Assembly (NCBI GenBank): GCA_014058405.1
Contig: CP047423.1
Span: forward strand, 1,860,001 to 1,924,000
Source: Candidatus Nitrospira kreftii
GTDB lineage: Bacteria; Nitrospirota; Nitrospiria; Nitrospirales; Nitrospiraceae
Length of the DNA: 64,000 bases
Reading direction: 5' to 3'
In this document: positions 37,162-46,149 of the stretch, in pieces
Layout of the letters: every line of letters starts with the position of its first letter
How positions within the stretch are numbered: position 1 is the first letter of the stretch
Notes under the pieces: model-generated
Database searches by the model: none
What the model was told of the DNA's origin: nothing
Seen by the model: only the letters and a program-made list of their open reading frames with translations
Made by a program: the position numbers and the translations under genes

Positions 37162-38382
37162 ATGATTGAGATCATACTGGGAGTCGGATTTTTCACAGGG
37201 ATCGTCCTCATTCTGGCTGTCCTCATTTTGAGTGCACGCTCGAAGCTGGTGGCCAGCGGCCATGTCACGATCACCATCAACGACAAGAAATCTATCGAAA
37301 CTCCAATTGGAGGCAAGCTACTCGGTGCCCTTGGCGACGCCAAGATTTTTATTAGCTCTGCCTGCGGGGGCGGCGGTACGTGTGGTGTGTGCCGAGTCAA
37401 GGTCTTCGAAGGGGGTGGGGTCATTCTGCCGACTGAAACCTCGCATATCAACAAGCGTGAAGCGCGCGAGGGTTACCGTCTCTCCTGTCAGGTGGCAGTC
37501 AAGCAGAACATGAAGATCGTGATTCCGGATGAGGTGTTCGGGGTCAAGAAATGGGAATGTACCGTCCGCTCCAACCACAACGTGGCCACCTTCATCAAGG
37601 AACTGATCCTGGAACTTCCCCAGGATGAATATGTCGATTTCCGTGCCGGAGGGTACATCCAGGTTCTCTGCCCTCCGTATGAGCATTCTTTTAAGGATTT
37701 CGACATCGAAGAACGATTTCGCAGCGACTGGGACCGGCTGAAGCTCTGGGACCTTGTGTCCAAAGTCCATGAACCCCTCGAGCGCGCCTACTCCATGGCC
37801 AATTATCCTGAGGAACGTGGCATCATTATGCTCAATATTCGGATTGCCACTCCTCCACCCCGCGTGCAAAATGTGCCTCCGGGTAAAATGTCCTCCTACC
37901 TGTTCGGATTGAAACCGGGCGACAAGGTCACCATTTCCGGACCGTTCGGTGAGTTCTTTGCGCGTGACACCGACAACGAGATGGTGTTCATCGGCGGTGG
38001 GGCAGGGATGGCGCCCATGCGCTCGCACATTTTCGATCAACTGGGTCGCCTCAAGGCCAAACGCAAGATGTCCTTTTGGTATGGGGCTCGATCGAAGCGC
38101 GAGATGTTTTATGTCGACGATTTCAACAAGCTGGCGGCCGCGCACGACAACTTCGAGTGGCATGTCGCCCTGTCCGACCCACTCCCGGAAGACGCGTGGA
38201 GCGGGTATACCGGCTTCATCCATAGCGTACTCTATAATGAGTATCTCAAGACCCACCCGGCACCCGAGGACTGTGAATACTACCTCTGCGGACCGCCGAT
38301 GATGAATGCCGCGGTGATCAAGATGCTGTTGGATCAGGGTGTGGAGCGGGAAAACATCATGCTCGACGACTTCGGGGGGTGA
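37162..38382 (+). CDS. nqrF: Na+-translocating NADH:quinone reductase subunit F
   Basis: The NADH-oxidising subunit, 406 residues. One N-terminal helix (about 3-24) is followed by a ferredoxin domain with [2Fe-2S] cysteines at 68, 74, 77 and 109 ([12 protein letters not shown] and RLSCQ). The FAD domain has RAYSMANYP and the NADH domain has [12 protein letters not shown] and [15 protein letters not shown] precedes the ATG by about seven bases, so nqrF keeps its own ribosome site behind the inserted repeat. Confidence 0.96.
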   Translation: MIEIILGVGFFTGIVLILAVLILSARSKLVASGHVTITINDKKSIETPIGGKLLGALGDAKIFISSACGGGGTCGVCRVKVFEGGGVILPTETSHINKREAREGYRLSCQVAVKQNMKIVIPDEVFGVKKWECTVRSNHNVATFIKELILELPQDEYVDFRAGGYIQVLCPPYEHSFKDFDIEERFRSDWDRLKLWDLVSKVHEPLERAYSMANYPEERGIIMLNIRIATPPPRVQNVPPGKMSSYLFGLKPGDKVTISGPFGEFFARDTDNEMVFIGGGAGMAPMRSHIFDQLGRLKAKRKMSFWYGARSKREMFYVDDFNKLAAAHDNFEWHVALSDPLPEDAWSGYTGFIHSVLYNEYLKTHPAPEDCEYYLCGPPMMNAAVIKMLLDQGVERENIMLDDFGG

Positions 38383-38388
38383 CCACCT

Positions 38389-39447
38389 ATGCATCCTGCT
38401 ATTCCGCGCCCCCGTGCTCTCATTGTCTTGATCGTTCTGCTGGCTGCCGGTGCCGGCTTCAGTTTGTTGCGTCCCGAGGCGTCCGTCGCAGAGCTGCACA
38501 TGAGTGGTCGCACCATGGGGACCACCTATAGCGTGAAATACCGCCCCGCCAAAGCTGTCCCCTCGCTGAAGGCGATGCAGAGCGAAGTTGACGCATTGCT
38601 GGCCGAGATTAATCACACCATGTCCACCTATGACCAGGAATCGGAACTGTCGCGCTTTAACCGTCTGCGCACCACCGACTGGGTGCCCGCATCCGCTTCG
38701 CTGCTTGCTGTGATCAAAGCCGCGCTCGAGATCGGCGCCCAGAGTGAAGGGGCGTTTGACATCACAGTTGGCCCCCTGGTTAATCTCTGGGGCTTCGGCC
38801 CCGAGTTTCATCCGGACCGCGTCCCGCTTGAACGCGACATCGCCACCGCACGCACACGCAACGGTCTCGATAAAGTTCTACTCCGTGAGATTCCACCGGC
38901 AATACGCAAACATCGCCCTGATGTCTTCCTGGATCTTTCCGGAATCGCCAAGGGCTATGGGGTGGACCGGGTTGCTGAACTTATGACCGCGCACGGTATT
39001 GAGCACTATATGGTTGAGATCGGTGGCGAGATACGGGTACGTGGGCTCAAGTCGCACGAGACCCCCTGGCGGATTGCGATTGAGAAACCGTTGCCAGGCG
39101 AACGCTCGGTGCACACGCTGCTGACGCTCAGCGACATTGCGCTCGCCACCTCGGGCAATTATCGAAACTTTTTTGAAATCGCCGGGCGACGCTATTCCCA
39201 TACCATCGATCCGACCACCGGCTGGCCGGTCGATAATCATGTGGTGTCGGTGACCGTGCTGGCGGAGACCTGCATGCGAGCCGACGCCTGGGCCACCGCG
39301 TTTCAGGTATTGGGACCTGAGCGTGGCATGGCCATAGCCGAACGGCTCAACCTTCCCGTCCTCTTCGTCATCGAACGTGATGGACAATTCGAGGAACAGG
39401 TCTGCTGTGCCTTCCAACGGTACCAGAAACAGGGGGAACTGTCATGA
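38389..39447 (+). CDS. apbE: FAD:protein FMN transferase
   Basis: Attaches FMN covalently to threonines of NqrB and NqrC on the periplasmic side, using FAD and Mg2+. 352 residues with an N-terminal hydrophobic export/anchor segment (about 9-26). Motifs: SGRTMGTTYSVKY, EGAFDITVGPLVNLWGFGP, LDLSGIAKGYGVDRV, VEIGGEIRVRG and HTIDPTTGWPV. Six bases after nqrF and overlapping nqrM by four, so clearly part of the operon. Confidence 0.95.
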   Translation: MHPAIPRPRALIVLIVLLAAGAGFSLLRPEASVAELHMSGRTMGTTYSVKYRPAKAVPSLKAMQSEVDALLAEINHTMSTYDQESELSRFNRLRTTDWVPASASLLAVIKAALEIGAQSEGAFDITVGPLVNLWGFGPEFHPDRVPLERDIATARTRNGLDKVLLREIPPAIRKHRPDVFLDLSGIAKGYGVDRVAELMTAHGIEHYMVEIGGEIRVRGLKSHETPWRIAIEKPLPGERSVHTLLTLSDIALATSGNYRNFFEIAGRRYSHTIDPTTGWPVDNHVVSVTVLAETCMRADAWATAFQVLGPERGMAIAERLNLPVLFVIERDGQFEEQVCCAFQRYQKQGELS

Positions 39448-39644
39448 CCATTTTCCTGGTGACCTTTCTTGTCATGGGTATTGCCATCCTGGCTATGGCC
39501 GTGGGTGTCTTGCTCGGTCGCCGTCCGATCGGCGGCAGTTGCGGCGGTCTTGAGCGTCTTGGTCTGGAGTGCGATGCCGGTTGCGACAAGCCCTGCCCGG
39601 AACGTCTTGCCCGTATGCAGTCTACCAGCAGAGAACAGCTATAA
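39444..39644 (+). CDS. nqrM: Na+-NQR maturation protein NqrM
   Basis: Small membrane protein (66 residues, formerly DUF539) needed in other bacteria for assembling the Fe centre of NqrD/E. One helix at about residues 4-24, then four conserved cysteines at 33, 43, 47 and 51 (GSCGGL, ECDAGCDKPC). All four are present. Last gene of the operon, overlapping apbE by four bases. With it, the set needed for a working Na+-NQR is complete. Confidence 0.92.
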   Translation: MTIFLVTFLVMGIAILAMAVGVLLGRRPIGGSCGGLERLGLECDAGCDKPCPERLARMQSTSREQL

Positions 39645-39860
39645 GAGTGTGCATGATGGAGAGCATCACGAACTTGATAGGGCACACACTGAAAATTCTC
39701 AGCAACGCCGCGATGCAGATTCTCAGGGCTATGATTACAAGGTCGCACGTACAATGCGTCTGTGGGTCTGCGTAGGCTCAATCGGTACGGCAAGAAGAAG
39801 AGCGCTGTCAATCTGAGAATTGTGTGGTGGAGCGAGGTGTTACGCGCTTGGCTTGGTATA

Positions 39861-40583
39861 CTACAGCTTCTTCGGCCATAGGGAACTCAGCTCCGGATAC
39901 TTCGCACAATAGTCGGCGTGTCCCGCTCGGATGACTTTCCGCGCTTCCTCTCGTCCGTACACGCTGGTAATCTCCACTTTATGGTGAGTAGATCCGGGCG
40001 CACTCTTATAAGTCAGAAAATAATGTTGGAGACGATCCAGAAGGGCTGCCGGACATTGTGCAATGTCCGTGAAGTTACCGTACACGGCGTCGTCGCGCAT
40101 CACGGCGATGATTTTGTCGTCGGCCTCGCCGCCGTCGGCCAGGCTCAACCCGCCGATCGGCAGCGCCGTCAGGAGGATATCGCTATGAGGAATGCTCTTC
40201 TCTGACAACACGCAGATGTCGAGCGGATCCCCATCCCCGACCACGTCCCTGCGGCGGGCTCGCTTGGCGAAGATGCCGGCGACCTGGCAGCCAGAGTACG
40301 TCTGCGGAATGAGGCCATAGTAGACCGGGCAGTGGTTGGAAAATCGCTGCGGTCGGTCCACCTTGAGAAAGCCACTGCTCTTATCCACTTCATACTTAAC
40401 CGTGTCAGTCGGGACGATTTCGATGTAGGCCGTGACCACGTCCGGAGCTTGCTCCCCGATGGACACGCCATGCCACGGATGTGCCTTGAACATGAGTCCG
40501 AGCAGGCGCTGAAAGGGATCGCTTCCTCCGCGTCGCTCAATCGTCTTGTCCGTATCCGCTCCAATTATTTTCTTCTCTTTCAT
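39861..40583 (-). CDS. ppa: Inorganic pyrophosphatase (family I type)
   Basis: Hydrolyses pyrophosphate and so pulls biosynthetic reactions forward. 240 residues from the ATG at 40583 behind GGAGG. Family I residues: YEVDKSSGFLKVDR, YYGLIPQTY and the metal-binding GDGDPLDICVLSE. Longer than the roughly 175-residue E. coli enzyme, with extra sequence at both ends, resembling the longer class found in some bacteria and eukaryotes. Convergent with the nqr operon. Confidence 0.9.
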   Translation of the reverse strand: MKEKKIIGADTDKTIERRGGSDPFQRLLGLMFKAHPWHGVSIGEQAPDVVTAYIEIVPTDTVKYEVDKSSGFLKVDRPQRFSNHCPVYYGLIPQTYSGCQVAGIFAKRARRRDVVGDGDPLDICVLSEKSIPHSDILLTALPIGGLSLADGGEADDKIIAVMRDDAVYGNFTDIAQCPAALLDRLQHYFLTYKSAPGSTHHKVEITSVYGREEARKVIRAGHADYCAKYPELSSLWPKKL

Positions 40584-40887
40584 GGTTCCTCCGCGCCTCC
40601 ACCGACGATTCACGCGACCTGCGGCTCCTCCGAATCGCGCTCCAGTATCTCTCAGGTACTCAAAATGGGCAATGGGTTCTCACCGTCCGATGTCAGGAAC
40701 CCACTTCATGGCATGTGGTGCGGTGTTGCAGCCATCGTGCACAAGCCCTGTCCCGACTTCCTGCTGTCAAAGGAGGAGCACCATGCCTCGACGTTTCGCG
40801 GTACCGTTTTTAATCTCGCAGGAATATAGCAAGGGGTCGGAAGGCCTACGCCGACCTGACCCCCTCCTTTTTGTCGTTGTCTATTCG
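40584..40887. other. Intergenic region, no gene recognised
   Basis: About 300 bases between two leftward genes. Contains only short unconvincing frames. The strong upstream signals of ppa must lie here. Confidence 0.4.
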
Positions 40888-42576
40888 CTAGAACCTTGAT
40901 GCCGTCAGCGTCACATCTGCGCCTGTCCACGCACGGCGGAAGCGCGATTCAGTTGCGGCCGCTTCAGTGTCCTTCCCCTGGGCCCGGAGTGCTTGCGCCA
41001 GTCCAAACAGAGACCAGCCGTTCTCTGGGAAGCGTCGGAGGTCTTCGCGATACACCTTTTCGGCTTCTGCATGTTGTCCCACTTTCACCAGCGCGGCACC
41101 AAGCGAGTGCCGAATCGGGTAATACCACTTGGGCGGTTCGAAGTAGAGTCCTCCGTCTTCGGTCTTGGCTGCCTCCCGGAAGTGGGTGATGCCAGCGTTG
41201 AGGTCACCGCGACGAGTCGCGATCTCGCCGGACAGCGCATGCACGGCAATCGAGAGCGCGGTCTTGCCCTCGGCACCTTCAGGCGTCGCAGCTTCGGTCG
41301 CAGCTACCGTGTCGAGGGCAGTTTGTGCCTCAGCCCACTCGCCCTTGGCGGCGTGCGCCACACCGCGAGCGTACTGGGCCATGGTGTATGAGAAAGGGAT
41401 GTCTTCAGGTGGAAGGGGTTCGGCGAGCACCTCGTCCCATTTTCCGAACGTCGTGAGCGTGAGCGTGTGGTACGGCAGCATCTCCTGCAGCAGCCCGACT
41501 TGGCGCGCGGCATCGAGGTTTACCTTAGAGGTGAGTGTACTGGCTGCCTCGATCGCCTGCGTACTGCGCCCCGCCATCGTGGAGGCGAAGGCGAAGAAGT
41601 GGATGTTGTGCGGGTAGTACGCGAGGGGATAGACGCCCATCGGGCGTTGTCCTTCGATGAACTCCTCGTCGGTATGGATAGCATGGTGGTTGGCCTGCAC
41701 GGCATCGTTCCACCGTCCAACGCGGATGTAGATGTGCGAGGGCATGTGGATCATGTGCCCTTCTCCCGGCATGAGCCGAGCGAGACGTTCGGCGCACGGC
41801 ACCGCGGCTTTCGGGTTCACTGCTTCGACCGCGTGGATGTAGTAATGACAAGCACCGGGATGATTGGGGTTGCGCGTGAGGACCCCCTCGAGCTGGCGTA
41901 CGATGTCTTTGGTTTCGGGGTAGGGAGTGCCGTCGGGTCGCCAGTAGTTCCACGGGCGGAGGTCCATCAGCGACTCGGCATACAGAGTCGCCGCGTCGAG
42001 ATCCTTGGGATAGGTCTTGGCGACCTTCTCCATCATGCGCGAATACAATCTGTCCAACCGGGCACGATCGTCCGGTGGGTCCGCTTCATAGCGTTGCGCC
42101 AGCGCCTCGATATACGCGCGCTCAGACGCTGTGGCGTGGGACTTGAGCGCCAGTGCTTTCTGCACCGCTGCATAGGCGGCGACTCCGCTCGACTGATCCA
42201 TGGGAGCGTTGACGTGCGGCCCGTAGGCGAGTGCGATTCCCCAGTAGCACATGGCGCAGGTGGGATCGAGTGCTGCGGCGCGGGTGAATGAGCGGATCGC
42301 TTCTGCATGGTTGAAGCCGTAGACGAGTCGCAGGCCCTGGTTGAAGTACTGCTGCGTGGCAGAGACTTGAGTGGAGATGCGTTTGTGGTGGGAGCCGAGG
42401 TCTGTGTAGAGAGGGACCGTATCGGAAGGACTCGGCGGCGTAGGCACAACCGTCGGTTCTGCGGCCGAACCGGGAGCGGCGTAGGTGAGCAGAGCAGCCG
42501 CGGCGAATCCGAGGATGTGGGCGGAATTCATGGTCCACTTCCTTCCAGTCAACGCAAGCAACCGTGATAGTCTCAT
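40888..42576 (-). CDS. Exported TPR protein
   Basis: 562 residues from the ATG at 42576, chosen because AAGGAGG precedes it by about six bases; a second start at 42531 also has a purine-rich leader. A signal peptide is visible (ILGFAAAALLTYAAPGSAAE). The body is a long alpha-helical repeat protein. An N-terminal TPR pair, YFNQGLRLVYGFNHAEAIRSF, is followed by CAMCYWGIALAYGPHVN, a family feature of bacterial exported TPR proteins. Further units are TALYAESLMDLRPWNYW, HPGACHYYIHAVE and the last clear TPR LGAALVKVGQHAEAEKVY. Likely a periplasmic scaffold; function unknown. Confidence 0.75.
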   Translation of the reverse strand: MRLSRLLALTGRKWTMNSAHILGFAAAALLTYAAPGSAAEPTVVPTPPSPSDTVPLYTDLGSHHKRISTQVSATQQYFNQGLRLVYGFNHAEAIRSFTRAAALDPTCAMCYWGIALAYGPHVNAPMDQSSGVAAYAAVQKALALKSHATASERAYIEALAQRYEADPPDDRARLDRLYSRMMEKVAKTYPKDLDAATLYAESLMDLRPWNYWRPDGTPYPETKDIVRQLEGVLTRNPNHPGACHYYIHAVEAVNPKAAVPCAERLARLMPGEGHMIHMPSHIYIRVGRWNDAVQANHHAIHTDEEFIEGQRPMGVYPLAYYPHNIHFFAFASTMAGRSTQAIEAASTLTSKVNLDAARQVGLLQEMLPYHTLTLTTFGKWDEVLAEPLPPEDIPFSYTMAQYARGVAHAAKGEWAEAQTALDTVAATEAATPEGAEGKTALSIAVHALSGEIATRRGDLNAGITHFREAAKTEDGGLYFEPPKWYYPIRHSLGAALVKVGQHAEAEKVYREDLRRFPENGWSLFGLAQALRAQGKDTEAAATESRFRRAWTGADVTLTASRF

Positions 42577-42660
42577 GGTAACCTCCTTATTATATTCGCT
42601 TTTACGTCGCGCTCGCATGGTATACGACCCAGTTGTACGCAAGATAACGTGACTCCTCCG

Positions 42661-43479
42661 TCATGTCCGAATACCAACAACTTCGAGATATTCCGCAAAG
42701 ACAATGGTGGAGTCCGTCCCGCTTCGGTTGTGCGCCGCCCAGAGTGTTTCGAGCTCTTGCCTCAATTGCGCTTGTGCTTCGGCATTCAGCGACGCGAATG
42801 CTCTGTTCGTCGGTCCGTAATGCAGTCGAAAGAATTCTACGACCTCCGAGGGTGAAAATGGATAGTCGAAGAGGTACTGCCGTCTCGTGAGGTTGAGTTC
42901 TGAGGTTCCATGGCCAAGTCGCTCACGGACGGTGGCTTCATCACCCCACAAAACCGGCGCCGGCATTCCGGATGGAGCGATGAACTTTGATACGGCCTTG
43001 AACATCTGCCCAACAAACCCCTGGGGCGTCCAATTGGCCATGGCGATAGTGCCTCCCGGTACGCACACACGAAGCAATTCTTGAGCAACCAGCTGAGGCT
43101 GCGGGGCGAACATCGCGCCGATTAGCGTCACCACGACGTCAAAGCTCGCATCCTCGAACGGAAGCAATTCCGCATCGGCCTCTTGAAAAATGGCATTCAG
43201 CCCCTCCGCTTGTGCGCGAGCACGTGCCCGCTCCACTAGGTTGCCCGCGATATCCACACCGGTCACCTCGATACCGTCTTTTGCCGCCATCAGCGCCAGT
43301 TGCCCGGACCCACAGGCGATGTCCAGCAACTTGCAGCCCGGCGCAATGTTCAAGCGTTCGTAAAACTCGCGCGCGCTTCCCTCCATGAATCGCGAGAAGC
43401 GATCATAGTCTCCTGCCGTCCAGATTGATTTGAGCCGAGCTTTTAGACTGTCCATTTCTCCGATCGTTGCACTCGTCAT
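42661..43479 (-). CDS. Class I SAM-dependent methyltransferase
   Basis: 272 residues with AAGGAGG five bases before the ATG. The SAM-binding motif is LLDIACGSGQLAL (about residues 51-63), followed by the acidic motif EVTGVDIAGNLVERA and the post-motif FDVVVTLIGAMFAPQP. The pattern resembles UbiE/type-11 methyltransferases; substrate unknown. The gene is divergent from the AraC regulator, which may control it. Confidence 0.85.
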   Translation of the reverse strand: MTSATIGEMDSLKARLKSIWTAGDYDRFSRFMEGSAREFYERLNIAPGCKLLDIACGSGQLALMAAKDGIEVTGVDIAGNLVERARARAQAEGLNAIFQEADAELLPFEDASFDVVVTLIGAMFAPQPQLVAQELLRVCVPGGTIAMANWTPQGFVGQMFKAVSKFIAPSGMPAPVLWGDEATVRERLGHGTSELNLTRRQYLFDYPFSPSEVVEFFRLHYGPTNRAFASLNAEAQAQLRQELETLWAAHNRSGTDSTIVFAEYLEVVGIRT

Positions 43480-43675
43480 GATGGCCTCCTTGTGGTATCA
43501 ATTTACAGCGTCGTCGACACGCTGTGCTGTTTCTGTTCGCACTATACGAGAGAGGAGGTTTGGCGTCTTATCAGCTCGTCTGGCGCTCTTAGCATGAGAA
43601 TGCTAAGCTGCAACTCACTTATCCTAACGTCCGACTTGTTTAGCCGGACCCCGTACTTCATTGATCGAAATCCAT

Positions 43676-44653
43676 ATGGATGTGCTGTCTGAAGTTCTAA
43701 GAGCCGTGAAGCTGGACGGCGCGGTCTTCTTCAACGGTGAATTTTCGTCGCCGTGGTGCGCACGCGAACCCGACGCCTGCACGATGGCGTCGCATCTCCC
43801 TACCCGTCCCAAGCACGTCATCATCTTTCATCTCGTGACTGAAGGGAAAGGGTACGTTCGCATCGAAGAAGACGACCGCGCGGTGCCTCTTGAAGCCGGC
43901 GATATCGTCATCCTTCCGCAGGGCAATGCGCATTTTATAGGCAACGGCCCTCCCGTCACACCGATCGACAGTGCGGCACAACTACGGCGGGTGCTGGCCG
44001 AAGGACGTATGATTTCTCAGGTCGGAGGCGGCGGAGAACTCACCAAGCTGATCTGCGGCTACCTGACATGCGATCACCAACTCTGTCAGGTCTTTCTGAC
44101 CGGGCTTCCTCCGATCGTCAAGGTTCATATCCGGGACAGCCCGTCAGGACAGTGGTTGGAAGATACGTTCCGTTACTCCGTCGACCACGTGGAAGCATCG
44201 GGACCGGGAGTCGCGGCGGTCATCGCCAAATTGTCGGAGGTGTTGTTCGTGGACACGTTGCGGAGGTACATCGGGACAATGCCGCCGTCACAAATAGGCT
44301 GGCTTGCTGGCGTGCGCGATCCGGACGTAGGGAAGGCACTGGCGCTCTTACACAAGCAGCCATCACACCCCTGGACGATCGCTTCGTTGGCCAATGAGGT
44401 TGGCATATCCCGATCAGTGTTGGCCGAACGCTTTCGGCATTATCTGTCGGACACCCCGATGGGATACTTGACGCGCTGGAGGTTGCAGGTCGCCGCTCAG
44501 GAGTTGAGGTCCACTTCCAAGAGCGTGGCCGAAGTGGCGAACGTGGTGGGATATGAGTCCGAGCCGTCATTCAATCGCGCCTTCAAACGGGAGTTCGGGG
44601 TCCCCCCGGCAAGGTTCCGCACCCAGACAAGATCCCTTAAATGTAAGAATTGA
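43676..44653 (+). CDS. AraC-family transcriptional regulator (cupin sensor)
   Basis: 325 residues from the ATG at 43676; a TTG at 43661 would add five. The N-terminal half is an AraC-type cupin sensor (MDVLSEVLRAVKLDGAVFF, then LEAGDIVILPQGNAH). The C-terminal 100 residues carry two helix-turn-helix motifs: WTIASLANEVGISRSVLAERF and SVAEVANVVGYESEPSFNRAFKR. Probably regulates the divergent methyltransferase gene or the small gene just downstream. Confidence 0.88.
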   Translation: MDVLSEVLRAVKLDGAVFFNGEFSSPWCAREPDACTMASHLPTRPKHVIIFHLVTEGKGYVRIEEDDRAVPLEAGDIVILPQGNAHFIGNGPPVTPIDSAAQLRRVLAEGRMISQVGGGGELTKLICGYLTCDHQLCQVFLTGLPPIVKVHIRDSPSGQWLEDTFRYSVDHVEASGPGVAAVIAKLSEVLFVDTLRRYIGTMPPSQIGWLAGVRDPDVGKALALLHKQPSHPWTIASLANEVGISRSVLAERFRHYLSDTPMGYLTRWRLQVAAQELRSTSKSVAEVANVVGYESEPSFNRAFKREFGVPPARFRTQTRSLKCKN

Positions 44654-44663
44654 ACGAGGTGGA

Positions 44664-44978
44664 ATGGAAACCGGACAAAATATCACGGAAACCGAGCTTC
44701 GGCTGAGCTACCGCTATATCAAGGAGCATCCCTGGGTCGTGAATGCCGTGAACGGTTTTCTCTCTGCCTACTTCATGGAGCAGCCAAGCTTTCGTGTGCA
44801 ACGACATTTTGATGAGTTGCAATCCGGCATGCACGTATGGATTTGTGAAGTGCCGAATACGATGAAGATGACAACATTGCTGCGAAGACTGCAAGCGGAT
44901 ATCCCACCCTGCCGGCACAATCAAACCACAATCGAACCGACACGTCGTCCTCAATACCTCATCGATTCACTCGAGTAG
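44664..44978 (+). CDS. Protein of unknown function (104 residues)
   Basis: Starts METGQNITETELRLSYRYIK, with GAGGTGG just before the ATG. Ten bases separate it from the AraC gene, suggesting co-transcription. Mixed alpha/beta with a Cys-containing C-terminal half (HVWICEVPN, PPCRHNQ). No family recognised. Confidence 0.55.
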   Translation: METGQNITETELRLSYRYIKEHPWVVNAVNGFLSAYFMEQPSFRVQRHFDELQSGMHVWICEVPNTMKMTTLLRRLQADIPPCRHNQTTIEPTRRPQYLIDSLE

Positions 44979-45046
44979 AACGAAAGCGTTACGCGTGTCG
45001 GCTCACAACATTTCTCAAAGCAAGTGCTCGCCCTCGAATGGTGGAG

Positions 45047-45052
45047 TATAAT
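45047..45052 (+). promoter_or_regulatory. Candidate -10 box very close to a start codon
   Basis: TATAAT ends eight bases before the ATG at 45061. Transcription from it would begin at or next to the ATG, giving a leaderless mRNA. No good -35 box is seen at the expected distance. Confidence 0.3.
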
Positions 45053-45060
45053 ACGCTATT

Positions 45061-46149
45061 ATGAAGCGTGTGCTTGTGCTGGGGGCCGGCAAGATCGGTT
45101 CTTTGATTGCCTGCCTACTCAATCAATCCGGCCACTACGAGGTTCATCTAGGCGATATGACCCTCGATGGGCCAAAGCATTTGGTCGAAGACTTCGGCTT
45201 GGAACGGGTTACTCCCTATCTGCTCGACGTACGGCATCCAGACGCCGTCAGCACCTACCTTTCAGCTCATCATTTTGATGCGATTCTTTCGAGTCTCCCC
45301 TATTTCTGCAATCCCACGGTCGCCGGCCTGGCCTTGACCCATAACCTCCACTACTTCGACCTCACGGAAGATATCGAAGTGACGAACCAGATCAAAGTGT
45401 TAAGCGCAGGGGCTACCCATGCCTTTATGCCCCAATGTGGTCTGGCGCCGGGATTCATCAGCATCGTCGCCCACGAGCTCATGACCCATTTCGAAACGTT
45501 GGATACAGTCAAGATGCGGGTGGGCGCGTTACCCGTGCATCCAAGCAATGCTCTCAAGTACTCCCTTACCTGGTCAACGGACGGACTGATCAACGAATAC
45601 GGCAATGTCTGTTACGGCATCGAAGAAGGCGAGAAGGTCCCCCTCCAGCCACTCGAGGGATATGAGACCCTGGAGCTGGATGGACTCCTGTATGAAGCCT
45701 TCAATACGTCAGGAGGGTTGGGCACGTTGGCCGATAGTTATGCCGGAAGAGTCAGAACCATGAACTACAAGACACTCCGCTATCCCGGCCACTGCGAAAA
45801 AATTCACTTGTTAATGAAAGACCTCAAGCTGAACGAAGACCGCGAGACACTCAAGCGCGTGCTCGAGCGGGCGATTCCTCAAACCTTGCAGGACGTCGTC
45901 CTGATCTATGCGTCGGTCACCGGGACGAAAGGTGGCGGATTATTTGAGGAGAATTACGCGAAAAAGATTTACCCTCAATGCATCAAGGGTAAACTATGGT
46001 CGGCCATTCAAGTGACGACTGCTTCCAGTGCCTGCTGTGTCATGGATCTTGTCTTGAAGAACCCTGCGCAGTACCATGGATTTGTGACACAGGAATCGAT
46101 TCCATTGCAGACCTTTTTGGACAATGACTTAGGAGCCTCGTTCAGATGA
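45061..46149 (+). CDS. Saccharopine dehydrogenase-family oxidoreductase (possible lysine 6-dehydrogenase)
   Basis: 362 residues. N-terminal NAD(P) fold VLVLGAGKIGSLIACLL, followed by LPYFCNPTVAGLALTHNLHYFDL and PQCGLAPGFISIVAHEL, both typical of the saccharopine dehydrogenase-like family. The C-terminal TGTKGGGLFEENYAKKIYP also fits. Lysine 6-dehydrogenase (lysine to aminoadipate semialdehyde) is one activity in this family, and the following aldehyde dehydrogenase supports it. Saccharopine cleavage is the alternative. Overlaps the next gene by four bases (ATGA). Confidence 0.75.
   Translation: MKRVLVLGAGKIGSLIACLLNQSGHYEVHLGDMTLDGPKHLVEDFGLERVTPYLLDVRHPDAVSTYLSAHHFDAILSSLPYFCNPTVAGLALTHNLHYFDLTEDIEVTNQIKVLSAGATHAFMPQCGLAPGFISIVAHELMTHFETLDTVKMRVGALPVHPSNALKYSLTWSTDGLINEYGNVCYGIEEGEKVPLQPLEGYETLELDGLLYEAFNTSGGLGTLADSYAGRVRTMNYKTLRYPGHCEKIHLLMKDLKLNEDRETLKRVLERAIPQTLQDVVLIYASVTGTKGGGLFEENYAKKIYPQCIKGKLWSAIQVTTASSACCVMDLVLKNPAQYHGFVTQESIPLQTFLDNDLGASFR

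Noticed and set aside
36974..37165. 63-codon frame between nqrE and nqrF
   Set aside because: It lies in the MITE-like repeat, overlaps the nqrF start and looks like translated repeat sequence.
37318..38811. 497-codon leftward frame over nqrF and apbE
   Set aside because: Antisense to two clearly recognised genes; no family motifs and unnatural composition.
41467..42291. 274-codon rightward frame within the TPR gene
   Set aside because: Antisense shadow in GC-rich coding sequence; the leftward TPR protein has a signal peptide, a ribosome site and repeats.
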